A stretch of 64,000 bases of DNA, from NCBI GenBank assembly GCA_947069175.1, contig CAMTDV010000030.1:92871916-92935915 (forward strand), written 5' to 3'. Origin of the DNA: Scalesia atractyloides. Its lineage: Eukaryota; Streptophyta; Magnoliopsida; Asterales; Asteraceae. Position 1 is the first letter of the stretch. Each line of letters opens with the position of its first letter. The notes beneath the pieces were generated by a model. That model was not told the DNA's origin. It searched no databases and saw nothing but the letters and a program-made list of their open reading frames with translations. A program made the translations under genes and the position numbers. Of this stretch, positions 12,475 through 24,079 are shown piece by piece.

Positions 12475-13800
12475 TAATTATTTCAAGTTTGAATTTTTTT
12501 TCTTTTAACAAACATACTGTAGTATATATAAGGTCTATAATGGGGTAAATAGAATATATATATATATATAAACGAAAACTATAATTTTGGTTTACTTTGT
12601 AGTCAATCTATTCTATTTATTTCACGTTACACTGAATTTTAAGTGAAGTTTTACCAATTTTAATTAAAAATATTTTCCTCAGAAGTAATCTTACAATAAA
12701 ATGGTTGACATGACCATTGTATTACTATATACGTGACATATGCAATTCACAAAAAGTCACATTTTACTTAATAACTAATATAACTCAAAATGTCAATAAA
12801 ATTAAGTGTGGCCGACTGTATATACAACATCTCTTAAAATTTTAATATTGAAAATAAATTTAAAGCATCAATATCCACACTATTATTATATTTCGACAAA
12901 TTGTCAACTTTAATACTATTTTCTTTTAAACTTTCAATATCGAATCGCTTGACAAAAAAAAACAAAAAATTAAATGGTTTAACTTGATCAAAAAATAACT
13001 TAGGTTGACGTTATAAGTTCTTGAAAATGTCTTTTTAATTAATTAAGGTATTTTATAGTTTTATTCTCAATATTTTTACCAAACAGTTTTTTGTGTAATT
13101 GGTTTATTCTCAAACTTAGGTACCTCAAAGCATCAGTTTTAAACTTGGTTACTTCCCAGAACATCATATTCCAAAAGCGAGGATTCAGTACATTCTTCTT
13201 TTGTGAAAACAAACTTGACAAACCATTTCTAGTGCCCCATTCGTAGCCATGACCATCGTCTAAGCTCACTGAGAATGACATATCAGAAACCTCCATATCA
13301 ACTTCAAGTGCCTCAAACAGCTCCATCATGTTGGGAGATGTCCCTGCATATTTATCCATCATTTTAAGTACTTTTATAAGATAACAAAAAATTAACCATA
13401 TGAACTATTGTTGTTCAAGCATGTGACTTTTTTCAAGCAGGTGAATTTTTTATTAACTATTTTAAAAAAACGAAATAACATAAGAGGAATGCATAGTTAC
13501 CCCATTGAAGACCATGAATCCCAAGTCCAGATCGATGCCATCCACAAGCACTGTCTTGGCATGGCCACCAAGGTGACCCTGCTTCTCGTATAGTATCACT
13601 TCCACCCCTGATTTTGCCAAAACGTATGCGGATACCAACCCGCTTATACCCGCACCAACAACTGCCACTTTCATCGTTATTCCTGTAGTGAGAATTTATA
13701 TATGAAATATATATAGCAAGTGACGCAATGACAACAAATTAAGTTTATAAACAAAAAGTTGTATTTTGTGAGTTTGTTATGAAAAAGAACCTCAAATTTC

Positions 13801-13960
13801 GTTGATTTAGAAAAATAACAGGAGCAAACTAAATTCACTTTGGGTTCCTTCACTGGTTGCTTGCTGAAAGAGGGTAATGCAAGACATTTATATAAAGAAC
13901 ATAAGTAAGCCAACTCAACAATACTATAAATAGTTAGGTATTCCTTTTATTACAACATTT
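13801..13960 (-). promoter_or_regulatory. Core promoter and 5' leader region of CPS copy A
   Basis: Aligned with the copy B promoter. The minus strand carries TATATAAATGTCTTGC near 13879-13894, about 210 bases before the copy A ATG, followed by the same TTACCCTCTTTCAGC and GAACCCAAAGTGAATT blocks. The promoter is therefore structurally preserved although the coding sequence is frameshifted. Confidence 0.5.
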
Positions 13961-14018
13961 ATATATATTTATAGAAAGTGACAATGAACATTACTTTATG
14001 ATTATTGGTATTCCTTTT

Positions 14019-14241
14019 AGGCTAAGGGTATGGGGTTATGGTTAGGACATGATTCACCATGTAGGAACATGAATAGAAGGCTATACCACCTCTTTGCTTG
14101 ATCCACCATGGTTCCCATGGATTAAACCATAGCAACCATGGTCCTAGTTCCTTTTTTCAAATTCCCTTTCCTTTTTCATTAGACAAAAATAAAATAAAAT
14201 AATTAAGAGGATAGTGGTTTGGGTCATAACCACACCCTTAG
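14019..14241. mobile_element. Short TIR element upstream of copy A
   Basis: The left end CTAAGGGTATGGGGTTATGG pairs with the right end read inverted, CTAAGGGTGTGGTTATG. The centre carries repeated CCATGG palindromes. No clear target duplication. Probably a hAT-type MITE. Confidence 0.5.
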
Positions 14242-14340
14242 AATAGTGATTTTAGATGGTGGATTAGAGGAGGGTGACATGACGCTGACATGGAAGGTCA
14301 TAATGGTCATAAGAGTCATGACCACATATTTATAGAAGGG

Positions 14341-14760
14341 AAAGTTACAAAATTAGCCATGAAAAAAGTCGAATTACCAATCTAGCCACCTCATGCGTCA
14401 TTGGAAGGCCCCTCACATAACCCAAGTCTTCTGATGCGTCTGCATGGCCAAGTATTGCGTCCGCCAATCCCCAACTGAGACGTACTCATCTCATCCCACA
14501 TATGAAAGACTCATCCCATGCGTCCGCGGACTCAACCCATGCGTCCACGGACTCAACCCATGCGTCTGCGGACTCATCCCACGCGTCCGCGGACTCATCC
14601 CATGCGTCTATGGCCACGTGTCTATTTATTATTGGGTTTCGCCCCAATGACTCATCCCATGCTAAGACTCATCTCATACATGTGAGTGTCTTCCAAAGGA
14701 CGCATGAGGTGGCTAAATTGGTAAGTTGATTAAAGTCTTGACTATATTGGTAATTTTCCC
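14341..14760. mobile_element. TIR element with an internal 21-bp array
   Basis: The left end GGGAAAGTTACAAAATTAGC and the right end read inverted, GGGAAAATTACCAATATAG, continue into GCCACCTCATGCGTC on both arms. It splits a sequence that elsewhere reads TTTATAGAAAGTGACGATGA (for example 19430), showing the pre-insertion state. Confidence 0.65.
14509..14613. repeat. Five 21-bp tandem repeats
   Basis: Units start ACTCATCCCATGCGTCCGCG with few substitutions, at 14509, 14530, 14551, 14572 and 14593. Because 21 is a multiple of 3 they stay open as a seven-residue repeat in several frames, but no gene context supports coding. Confidence 0.85.
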
Positions 14761-15271
14761 AAAAAAGTGACGATGAACACTACTTTAACAAATTTTTCAA
14801 TAATGAATTTTTTCTATGTTTTCATTATTTTATGGTTTTATTAATTTAATTGACTTTAAACATATTTATTTTCTCATATAACTTTAAATTTTAAGATACT
14901 ATCCGCTACCAAACAGGAGACCATAAAAATGAAACCATACCGTTGCCGATGTTGTCAAATTCAGTTTAGCACGATATGGTTGCCACACGGTGTCAGTTTA
15001 TCGAAAGTAAAAAAACAAAAAAAATACTGGTACAAATACAAATGTTGTACAATCGGGGTTTCGATTAAGTTCGGTGAGATAGCGGCACAATATCCGTTTT
15101 CAAAAAAATTGTAGTTTTGAAATAAAATAGAACGCAAACGAACCGAACCGATATCAACTGAACAACATTGGTACATATTCGTTTTTATTTTTTTTGATCC
15201 ATGTAACGTTTTCTCGTTCAATTACTATAGCAAGTGTCGGTTCGTAACGAGTCAAACTAATACCGGCTAAA

Positions 15272-15305
15272 TTCCTGTGCGTGAAGCGTGAGGAAATATC
15301 GCTAG
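15272..15305 (+). mobile_element. Helitron-like 3' terminus
   Basis: Stem TTCCT/AGGAA (15272-15295, imperfect loop) is followed by ATATCG and CTAG, then T. Matching but decayed text lies at about 19935-19985 and 55640-55704, so this is one repeat family. The 5' end was not located. Confidence 0.5.
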
Positions 15306-15348
15306 TTAATATAGTTTTTAAGTTTATTTATTATGTTGATAAATTTTA

Positions 15349-16565
15349 GGGTAAATTACACTTTTCGTCCTTTATGTTTGTATCGGATTGCAGTGGATAA
15401 CCTTTAACTTCAATAATTACAATCACAATCCTTTATTTGTAAAACTCATTACACGTTACGTCCTTTAAGACTAACCAGGTTAAAATTTCTGGTTAAGTAT
15501 GATCATGTGCATCTCATGTGAGGGCATTCTTGTCTTTTCACCCATGATTCTTCCCCCTTATAAACCTAGCTGCCTATAACCACCGCAACCGCACCACCAC
15601 CATATCCAACCTTTGCCTCTCTCTCACTCAATACAATCCCCCGGCGACAACCATCTTCATCCAACGAATTGTCCCTGACCAATCCTACCAACTACCTCAA
15701 AACCCCCCAACACAGATACCGCTTTTTCTCAACATACTCTAGAATAACAAATGCAAAATCAATTGTTACCATAAAAAACATCGGCTTCCTCATCTGCTGC
15801 GACCACCACAATAGCTTCTTTAACTTCAGCCAGCTTCTTCACCGTCACCGGCTTCTTCACCGTCACCGGCTTCTTCATTACCACTGTCAACAGCAACCAA
15901 ATCATGGTTCTATCTCTTCCCATATCTCTTGATATATCTCTTCCCGTCTGAAGTCAATCGCTAAATCAAACATGGATCGACTAAAGCCAATGAATGGGGA
16001 TGACTACAGAATGACGATGAAAGTTTGATTTCGAGCATACATGTTTAAAATTACTCACCGATGGTTTACGTTTGAGGTTTTGGCTGGGAACTTCATCGCG
16101 TCCAACGCCGGATCTAGTGTTTTCGTTTGAAAACACAACCGCCACGCCACACAATAGATGTAGGGTTAAGAGATTTGTGGGTTTGCTTTCGATTCGCATA
16201 GAGGTGAGAGACGAAGAGAGATCGACGGAGTGATGGTGGTCTCTGGTGGTTCTGGTGTTAGAGAGGGTGTGAGAGGTGGAGAGATCAGAGTGGTGGTAAT
16301 GGTGATCTGCACAGAGAAGGGAAAGAGAAAGAGTGGGATGGGTATTTGTTTTTATAAGTTTTAAAATGTTATTTTTTATTAAATACTTTACATTATTAGG
16401 TAAAAGGACTAAACTACCCTTATCTAACTAGACTTAATTGAAAATTTTAACATGGTTAGTGCTAAAGGACGTAACGTGTAATGAGTTTTACAAATAAAGG
16501 TTTGTGATTGTAATTATTGAAGTTAAACCTATACAAACATAAAGGACGAAAAGTGCAATTTACCC
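15349..16565. mobile_element. Mutator-like element, candidate Pack-MULE, 1217 bp
   Basis: Inverted arms of more than 130 bases (GGGTAAATTACACTTTTCGT at left, GGGTAAATTGCACTTTTCGT from the right). A 9-bp duplication TAAATTTTA lies at 15340-15348 and 16566-16574. The interior, about 15545-16330, is more GC-rich than the surroundings and reads like plant exon or leader sequence, with CTTCACCGTCACCGG doubled. No recognised protein domain. Confidence 0.85.
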
Positions 16566-16619
16566 TAAATTTTAAAATATCTAAGGAAGCTAGACCAATC
16601 TCTATAATAGAAAGAGAAA

Positions 16620-17871
16620 GTCTAAATTACAAAAATCGTCCTTTATGTATGTTACTTATTGCAAACTGTGTCGTTTGTCTTCAATATATACAAGAAACGT
16701 ACTTGATGTTTGCAAATTCTTGCATGTTATGTCCTTTAGCCCTGACTAAGTTAGTTTTTATGGTTAAATCTGACCAAGTGAATCCCATTTTATATATATA
16801 AGACACACACATAAATCCTATCTCTATCTCATCTCACCCTCCCTAAAGCAACCCTACCACCATCCACCTACTGCCGCCATCCCCTCCCACCACCTCCAAC
16901 TCTGTTCGATTTTTCAGATCGACACTTTGGGATCTGACAGAAATCGATGGATTAATGTCTTGGTGGTAGCAAACGATTTGGGATCTGGCAGAAAACGTTG
17001 TTCAAGTTTCAAGATGTGGCTGAAAAATGATGGTTTGGTGGTCGAAAACGAGCATATCGACGGCTTGGGATCTGGGAGCCCGACGGTGAGAGGGTTTTTT
17101 CAGCGGTTGAAGAGGCGGCGGAGCGTGACGTCTTGGGTGGCGCGTGACCAGATCTATTAATGCTCTGTATTTCTTTGTCAAATTGTGGCGGTTTAGTGGT
17201 TTTAAGAATGAGGTTGGAGTTTGAGAATTCTGTTGCTTTTGTTTGATTTTGGAAATTTCTATTATATTGTGATGATTTGGTTGAAAAATGTGGTAAAATT
17301 ATAGTGAGGATTTGTAGATATGGAATGAAATACGCTTGAACTAACTATGTAATTTGGAACTAGTTTAGCGGATTCTGTGGATGGTGATAATGGAGATTTA
17401 TAGATACAAAATTAAATACATTTGGAATGAGGTAGGAGGAGTTGGGCGCTGGTGCTTCATGATCAGAGGAGGTAGGCGGGTACGAGCGGATCATGGCGGC
17501 CGTGTTGGTGGAGAAGGAATCGGTGTTTATTAGACAGGAGGAGACACCGAAGTTGGGCGGTTGTGCTTCACCGGAGAAGAAGAGCAAATGATGGGTGGCT
17601 GGTGAGTGGCAGGTGGGGGTAGGGTATAGTTAGAGAAAGGTGGGGTTTTTATATATACAAACATAATTATTTTATTTAGGGTGAAAAGACCAAAATACCT
17701 TCATGTGGGATCCATTTGGTCAAATTTAACCATAAAAACTAACTTAGTTAGAGCTAAAGGACATAACATGCAAGGATTTCAAACATCGAATATACTTCTT
17801 GTATATATTGAAGACAAAGGACACAGTTTGCAATAAGTAACATATAAATGACGATTTTTGTAATTTACTCT
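16620..17871. mobile_element. Second Mutator-like element with long inverted arms
   Basis: The left arm TCTAAATTACAAAAATCGTC and the right arm read inverted, AGTAAATTACAAAAATCGTC, stay similar for about 170 bases (shared TTACTTATTGCAAACTGTGT and GCATGTTATGTCCTTTAGC). The interior at 16810-17640 is GC-rich and may be captured gene sequence (repeated GGGATCTG and GGCGG). No target duplication found. Confidence 0.7.
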
Positions 17872-17879
17872 TTAAATTC

Positions 17880-18015
17880 TAAAAAACAGGAGCAAATTCA
17901 ATTCACTTTGGTTTCCTCGAATGGTTGCAAGACATTTATATACAGTTAATAGCTACGTTCGTAAGTCAACTCCACAATACTATAAATATATTCCACTTAC
18001 TTCAACATTTAAATA
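17880..18015 (-). repeat. Relic copy 1 of the CPS promoter segment
   Basis: Shares with the two gene promoters the ordered blocks GGAGCAAATTC, CACTTTGGTTTCCTCGAA, GCAAGACATTTATATA and CAATACTATAAATAT (plus-strand reading), so the TATA motif is kept and points to the minus strand. No CPS exon follows at lower coordinates; a Mutator-like element ends at 17871, directly beside it. Homology with the gene promoters is visible by eye; activity is unknown. Confidence 0.7.
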
Positions 18016-19370
18016 GTTATATTCAGAACTTGGGTATAGAGTAGCATCCTGCTCTCTTTTTTTTTACTTTCTATTGACGATTTTCCTTTTGTGTATATTT
18101 CTATTAATCTTTCAGTTTTGACGTTTACAACCCTATAACTTTTTTAAAATCTTTATAATTGAGTTTTAGATACTTATTTTTATATTCATGACATTATAGA
18201 TTAAAATTGATTTACGTTTTAAAGTAAGTTTCTTTCAAAAAATAAGCCAGGTTAAATATAATACTTTTTTTGCTTATTTTTATATAAGTTTTCGTTGGTC
18301 TGTGTTTTAGCATAAATTTTGTTCGGAAACAGCTCGGTTACATTTTCATTTGACAGTATAAATTCGAGTTACTTCACATTTAGACGCCGCAACGAGTGTC
18401 TTTTTTTGTTTTGTATTTTTTATACTTTTACCCTCAACTTTTAGCGTTGACAATTACAACCTCTTAACTTCCTAAAAAATTATAATCAAGTTTTGTGTAT
18501 TTATTTATATGTACGTGTTTGTATAAATTCAAATTAATTGATTTACGTTTAGAAGTAATTTTTTCCCGAAATGAGTTGGGCCAAATATAATATATTCTTA
18601 TGCTTATTATTATATATGTTTTCAATTAGTTTACGTTTTGACGTAAAGTTTACTTTTTCTGAATGAGTTAGGTCAAATATAATATGTTTTCGTCGTTAAT
18701 TTTATGTACGTTTTTTATTGGTGTACGTTTTGACGTTAATTTTATTCGGAACCGAGTCGGGTAAAATATAATACGTTTTTTTAGATTATATAAATTCGAG
18801 TTACTTTACGTTTCAACACAGTTACAACGCGCCGTAACTACTTGTTACGTGTATTTTTTATGCATGTATCGGTATAATTCAAGTTGGTTTACGATTCAAC
18901 AAATATTTTCTTCGAAAAATATGTTGGGTCAAATATAATTCGTTTCGTGCTTATTTTTATCTACCTTTTCAATTGATCTACGTTTTAACAGAAATTACAA
19001 TTAGCAAATTGTGTAAATAATGCTTTCATCCTATTGGCTTTTTGTTAATTCTTTGATGATTTTTTTCTAGACTTTATCATTTTATTTTTTTTACTTTTCT
19101 TTATGTTTAGCGTTTTAGTTTTAGGTTCATTTTTTATTAAAGTTATATTTAAGATAGCGTTTACGTTTTCATTTGCAATTAATTTAAAATTAGCACGTTC
19201 GGCTGTTCAGCTTAAATTTATTTTTATGGTTTCCAGTTGATGTAAAATATGTATCTATATTCTTTTAAGGGTATTTCTTTCAATTACTATATTGAACTAA
19301 AATATATAGCAACGAAACCCTCTAACATAGCACATGTAATCTTACTAGTTATCTATATTCATAGAAAGTG
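18016..19370. repeat. Decayed repeat related to the 6121-7436 insertion, inverted
   Basis: Contains several variants of GAGTTGGGTCAAATATAATA and TTTACGTTTTGACGTAAA at about 18240, 18580, 18670, 18740 and 18915, matching the complement of the 6121-7436 unit. No gene. Confidence 0.5.
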
Positions 19371-20596
19371 ACGATGTACATTACTTTAAGATTTTTGTTA
19401 TTCCTTTTACTACAACATTATATATATTTTATAGAAAGTGACGATGAATGTTACTTTAAGATTTTTTTAATATTATATTTTTTCTAAGTTTTCATTATTT
19501 TATGATTTTATTAATTTAATTGATTTTAAACATATTTATTTTCTCATATAATTTTTAAGACACGATCAAAGTAACTGTTATCAAACAGAAAATCATAAAA
19601 ATGAATCCATACTAGTGCTGATGTTGTTCAATTTAGTTCGGTACGATAGCTACAGGGTGTCAGTTTATCGAAAGTAAAAACAAAAAAAAATAAATGAATA
19701 CTGGTACAGATACAAATGTTCAATCCATTTGGATTCGGTTTGGTGCGACAGCGGCACAACATCCGTTTTCAAAAAAATATATATGTAATGTTGAAATAAA
19801 ATAAATATAGATGCAAACAAACCGATATCAACTAAACAACATCGGTACCGGTATCGATACTCGTTTCTATTGTTTTCGATCGATTTAATGTTTTCTCTTT
19901 CGATTACTATAGAAAGTGCCGCTATTGTAACTAACTGAACTAATACCGGCTAAATACTCGTGTGTAAAGCGCGAGGGACTCTCGAGTTTTTATAGTTTTT
20001 AAGTTCATTTATCTTGTTGATAAATTAAAAAAAATAATGAAACTAGATTGATCTCTGTAATTGAAAGAGAAACAAAAATAAAAGATGAAACTAAGGTTGT
20101 CCCCCACCGAGTCACGCCCTAGCCATGTGGCAAGGGGCTCGGGTAGGACGAGCGTGGCATGCTGTTGGACAAGGCGTGATGGGGGTTAGCGTGAGGGTGG
20201 GAACTGATTGAGAGAAGGAGACGGGTGGGACCTACTTCTTGGATTTCATTATCTTTCTTTTTTTAAATTTTTTTTGAAGGTTATGGAGGCGGTGTGACTT
20301 TGTATTACTTTTAAATTTTAATTAGTATTGAAGACTTGCGATTTGGAGTGGTTTTGTAATCATAATTTCGATAACATGGACCATTAGAATATAACACGTG
20401 TTTAGAAATCTCAAAACAATATATAAACTCTGTGTATTTTAAATTTAGTATGTAAAATGTGGACCATGTTAAAGAAGAAACATTTGGAACGACGTGTATT
20501 TGTATATTATTTTTAATACTTAGTGTAAAACCCTCTTCAAAACCAACAAATGGTATCGGTTTTACACTAAATAATCAATTAACTAAATACTCAGCC

Positions 20597-20917
20597 GAGT
20601 TAACTACCATTTTCGTCCCAGTGGTTTGTTCACTTTTGTCATTTCAGTCCAATTTTAAAAAATGCATCAGTTTCCTCCGTGACATGCTAGAAACGTGCAA
20701 TTCCAATCCAAAAATTAAAACTCAGTTAAGTTAGACAGGTTTAATGAAGGGTATTATTGTTAATTCATATATCTTTTATTTTCACCTTATTCTTTGTCTA
20801 ACAAAGGAAAAGATAATAATACCATTCATTAAACCTATCACTGGGTTTTAGTTTTTGAAAATTAAACTGAAATAACAAAAGTGAATAAATCACAGGGACG
20901 AAAATGACAGTTAACTC
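20597..20917. mobile_element. Mutator-like MITE
   Basis: The left arm GAGTTAACTACCATTTTCGT pairs with the right arm read inverted, GAGTTAACTGTCATTTTCGT; similarity continues through TTCACTTTTGTCATTTCAGT. No exact target duplication seen. The family resembles the 9890 element. Confidence 0.65.
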
Positions 20918-21049
20918 TACTTTTATGTCTTATACTTCTACACTTTTATGTCTATTACTTTTTGCGATTCACAATTCACAAAGTGTGTCAGTGGGCGAGG
21001 GTTGTGAATTGTGTCATTAGGTGAAGATGCATTGCTAGAAACTATGGAT

Positions 21050-21340
21050 GAGCATTTGATACTAGGTATTCGTACCATACCGGTACCTATCGAATTTCTC
21101 ATACAAAAAATTTTCAGCACCGGTACCTACTCTTTGGTATTTGCGGTACTGATACTTTCGGTACTAATTCGGTATGACACCAGTAAAATACTTAATTTTA
21201 CCTTCAAACACCGGTACCGTACTGGTCCTTACCGATACCGTACCGAATAATTCGATACCAGTACCGACACCTAGTTTTGACAAATTTCAATACCGGTATT
21301 TTCAATACCGGTATCGATTCGGTACGATACCAATACCACG
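21050..21340. repeat. Patch rich in ACCGGT and GGTACC palindromes
   Basis: Over about 290 bases ACCGGTA, GGTACC, CGGTAC and GATACC recur on both strands in irregular order, unlike the AT-rich neighbourhood. No terminal structure or coding frame is recognised. Confidence 0.6.
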
Positions 21341-21399
21341 CTTATCCCTAACACAAACAAATTACTTCCCAACCCACCAACTCTCAAGAATCCAAACTG

Positions 21400-22010
21400 T
21401 ACTTAATTAATGTGTGCCATGTGTATGCTTCCCTCACTTGTAAATCTAACTAATTTGTTCATCACGAATTTGTACAATATTAAATAGTGAAAGTACCTCA
21501 CATGGTTCATCATGAATTTGTACAAAATTAAATAGTGAAAGTACCTCACATGATAAATTTTTAAATTAATATGGAGGAAAATTTTTATATTTATTTAATT
21601 ATTTTAGTAAATTAGTTTACTTTACCTAGGTTAACGAATGTAAATTTTATTTATTATTTTTGTTAACTTTGCCTAGTTAATGGATTTTTCAGTTAATTTA
21701 ATTTCAATAGTTTTTTTAAGTTTTTTTAATTTTTATTTTTATATTTAATTAATTTAGTAAATTAGTTTATATAAAATATAAGAAATATATAAATGGGTAA
21801 TAATTTTATATATATTGTTAACGAAGAATGATGAATAGTTACTTTATTATTATTATAATAATATATAGTATTTTATTATTTTTTATTTAATATATTATAA
21901 TAGTTTATCATTATATTTATTTTTAACAACATATTTTTATTTTTTTTCCTTTCTTAAAACCATATTTTTCCTTTACCAGTTTTTTAATAGTTCTTTTTTC
22001 TTTTCTAGAA
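21400..22010. other. AT-rich spacer, no gene recognised
   Basis: Apart from a short direct repeat (AAATAGTGAAAGTACCTCAC at 21483 and 21532) there is only low-complexity A and T sequence. Confidence 0.5.
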
Positions 22011-22651
22011 CATATATTAAGTTATCGGTTAATATGATACTTCTCTAATAATTTATGTTTATAACTTTTTTCTAAAAACTCAAGTACGTAGTTGTGCTTA
22101 ATTTTTTCGCTGACATTCCATTATAAGTTTTGTTAAAAACAAAGTTGTACCAAACATAAAGTATTTATTTGGTATAATAAAACAGTACAATGATAAAGTA
22201 AACTGTTCTAATGGTTTGGCTTTCTAAACAGCATGTTTTATTTTCAAATCATGTTTGTTTTACGTTATCATCTGCTCGGTTTCGCTGCAACGCGCGACGT
22301 AAAAAAATTACCATTTTGTTAATAATTTTTTTTATCTTTTTTTAAAACATATATTAATTTATCAATTAATTTGATACTTCTTTAATAATTTACGTTTATA
22401 TTTTTTTTTCTGAAAACTTAATTATGTAGTTGTGCTTGATTTTTTACCTGACATTCCATTATAAGTTTTGTTTAAAACGAAGTTGTACTCAAAATAAAGT
22501 ATTTAGTTGGTATAATAAAACTGTATAATAATAAGCTAAACCATTCTAATGGTTTGGCTTTCTAAACAACATGCTTTATTTTCAAATCACGTTTGTTTTA
22601 TATTATCATTTCCTTGGTTTCGTCGCAACACGCGACATAGAAAGAAACTAG
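22011..22651 (+). repeat. 337-bp tandem duplication ending in a Helitron-like 3' end
   Basis: The second unit starts at 22348 with the same CATATATTAA text and shares GACATTCCATTATAAGTTTT and TCTAATGGTTTGGCTTTCTA. It ends with the hairpin GTCGCAACACGCGAC (22622-22636) followed by CTAG at 22648-22651 and T, the signature of a Helitron terminus. The first unit has the hairpin-like GCAACGCGCGAC but no CTAG. Confidence 0.55.
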
Positions 22652-22804
22652 TTAAAAATTAACTGAGGTAAGGTGATGTGAGGTGAAAGGGGCGAAACCA
22701 CAATAAAGAAAATTAGGTGGTAGTTACTTTATGATGTGAAGTGAAAAGACGTGAGACCACAGTGGATAACCTAAATAGTCATCCCCCCTCCCAAAAAAAA
22801 ATCG

Positions 22805-23275
22805 AGCACTAGAGCATTTTGAAGTAGGTTTCTCGTCTCGAGTACTATGACATTTGTCTAAATTGATGTGGAGTGAAAGGGTGTGAGACTACAGTGGATA
22901 ACCAAACTATTTTCTCATTATATTTTTATTGACGTTTGACTACCTGATTATTATTTTTGGATTTCGGTTTAATCAGGTTGGGTCAACCATGTATGTAACA
23001 CACGCATGCTACAAATTCACTTTGGTTTCCTCGAATGGTTCCAAGTTGAGAAAGGAAATGCAAGACATTTATACAGAGTTAATAGCTACGTCCACTCAAC
23101 AATACTATAAATATGTTGGGTGTTCATTTCACTACAACCTTTTTATAATTCTTAAGTTCATTTATCTTGTGAAGAATTTCAAAAATAAAAAATAAATAAG
23201 AAGACCAATATATGTAATATAAAAAGAAACAAAAATAAAGATGAAACTAAGGAGTCATAACATGGCCCTCGAATT
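22805..23275 (-). repeat. Relic copy 2 of the CPS promoter segment, in a tandem unit
   Basis: A unit of about 470 bases begins with TAGAGCATTTTGAAGTAGG and contains at 23011-23142 the blocks AAATTCACTTTGGTTTCC, GCAAGACATTTATA and CAATACTATAAATATG. It is followed in tandem by a second, similar unit (23276-23760). No CPS exon is attached. Confidence 0.65.
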
Positions 23276-23760
23276 AAAACATTAGAGCATTCGAAGTAAG
23301 TTTCTCGGCTCGAGCACTATGATTTACCAAAAAGTCACCTATTCTTATTTTCTAAAACCTTTCACATCTTACATATTTTCCATCTTGAATGGTTACAATT
23401 TAATTACTGACTATTTTGTCTTGTTATATTTTTCTTCGGAAATTGAATTGTAGCAAATTTTTATTGAAATTTGACTACCTAATTATTATTTTCGGGTTTA
23501 GATTTGAATGAGTTGGGATAACCGAGTGTGTAACACATGCATGTTAGAAATTCACTTCGGTTTCCTCGAATGGTTCGCAGCTGAGTGAGGGTAATGCAAG
23601 ACATTTATATACACTTAATACTATAAATATGTTAGGTATTCCTTTAACTACATCCTTTATGTAATTTCACTGCAACATTTATGTAATTTTAAGTTCATTT
23701 ATCATGTTGATAAATTTTAACATGGCATGGTGGGTTTCCTTAGGTCTACATCATTTATGT
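23276..23760 (-). repeat. Relic copy 3 of the CPS promoter segment, second tandem unit
   Basis: Starts with TTAGAGCATTCGAAGTAAG and holds at 23547-23665 the blocks AAATTCACTTCGGTTTCC, GAGGGTAATGCAAGACATTT and TACTATAAATATGTTAGG. The GAGGGTAATG block links it more closely to the real gene promoters than relic 2. No coding exon follows. Confidence 0.65.
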
Positions 23761-24079
23761 CAAACTAATGTGCCCCATAAAAAATAAAGTTAGGGTTTAA
23801 TCATGCATGCTTGTTTTCCTTAGGTCTAAAACCTAGAAACAAAGAATCTTAAAAAGAAGGAACGAAGACCAAAAGAAAAACACTATTTTGAAATCTGTGA
23901 CAGAATGAAATTTTTTTTTATATTCGCTTTGATTACTATACCAATGGCCACAAATTGGTGGGTGATCAAACATTTGAAACAATATCAGTTAAAGTATTAC
24001 CAATTTGAGGCTTAGGGACACCCTAAGTTTGATGGTCCAGATAACAAATACACATTATAGCTTTTAAACAACAACTAAT

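Larger units (their letters stand above)
1..13674 (-). pseudogene. Cyclopropane fatty acid synthase, copy A, 5' half, frameshifted
   Basis: Tandem paralogue of copy B; the window holds exons 1-12 at 13501-13674, 13124-13343, 12198-12294, 12022-12123, 10316-10375, 10156-10234, 8644-8791, 8341-8464, 8016-8196, 2111-2139, 1798-1946 and 1251-1353. Exon 13 ends just left of base 1: base 1 matches 39767, the acceptor dinucleotide next to exon 13 in copy B. Every exon has the same length and phase as in B except exon 2, which is 220 nt instead of 221. One base is missing directly after the acceptor (GGACA in A, GTGACA in B). Splicing as in B therefore gives five altered residues after Gly58, then TGA at 13326-13328. 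The later exons remain open and strongly conserved, so the lesion is young, or it is a sequencing error. An ATG at 13360-13362 inside intron 1 is in frame with exon 2 and could start a protein lacking the FAD motif. The oxidase half is fully covered here; the methyltransferase half is outside the window. Confidence 0.8.

Noticed and set aside
14444..14729. Two overlapping repetitive open frames (DSSHAS-type repeats)
   Set aside because: They stay open only because of the 21-bp array inside a MITE; there is no start context or homology.
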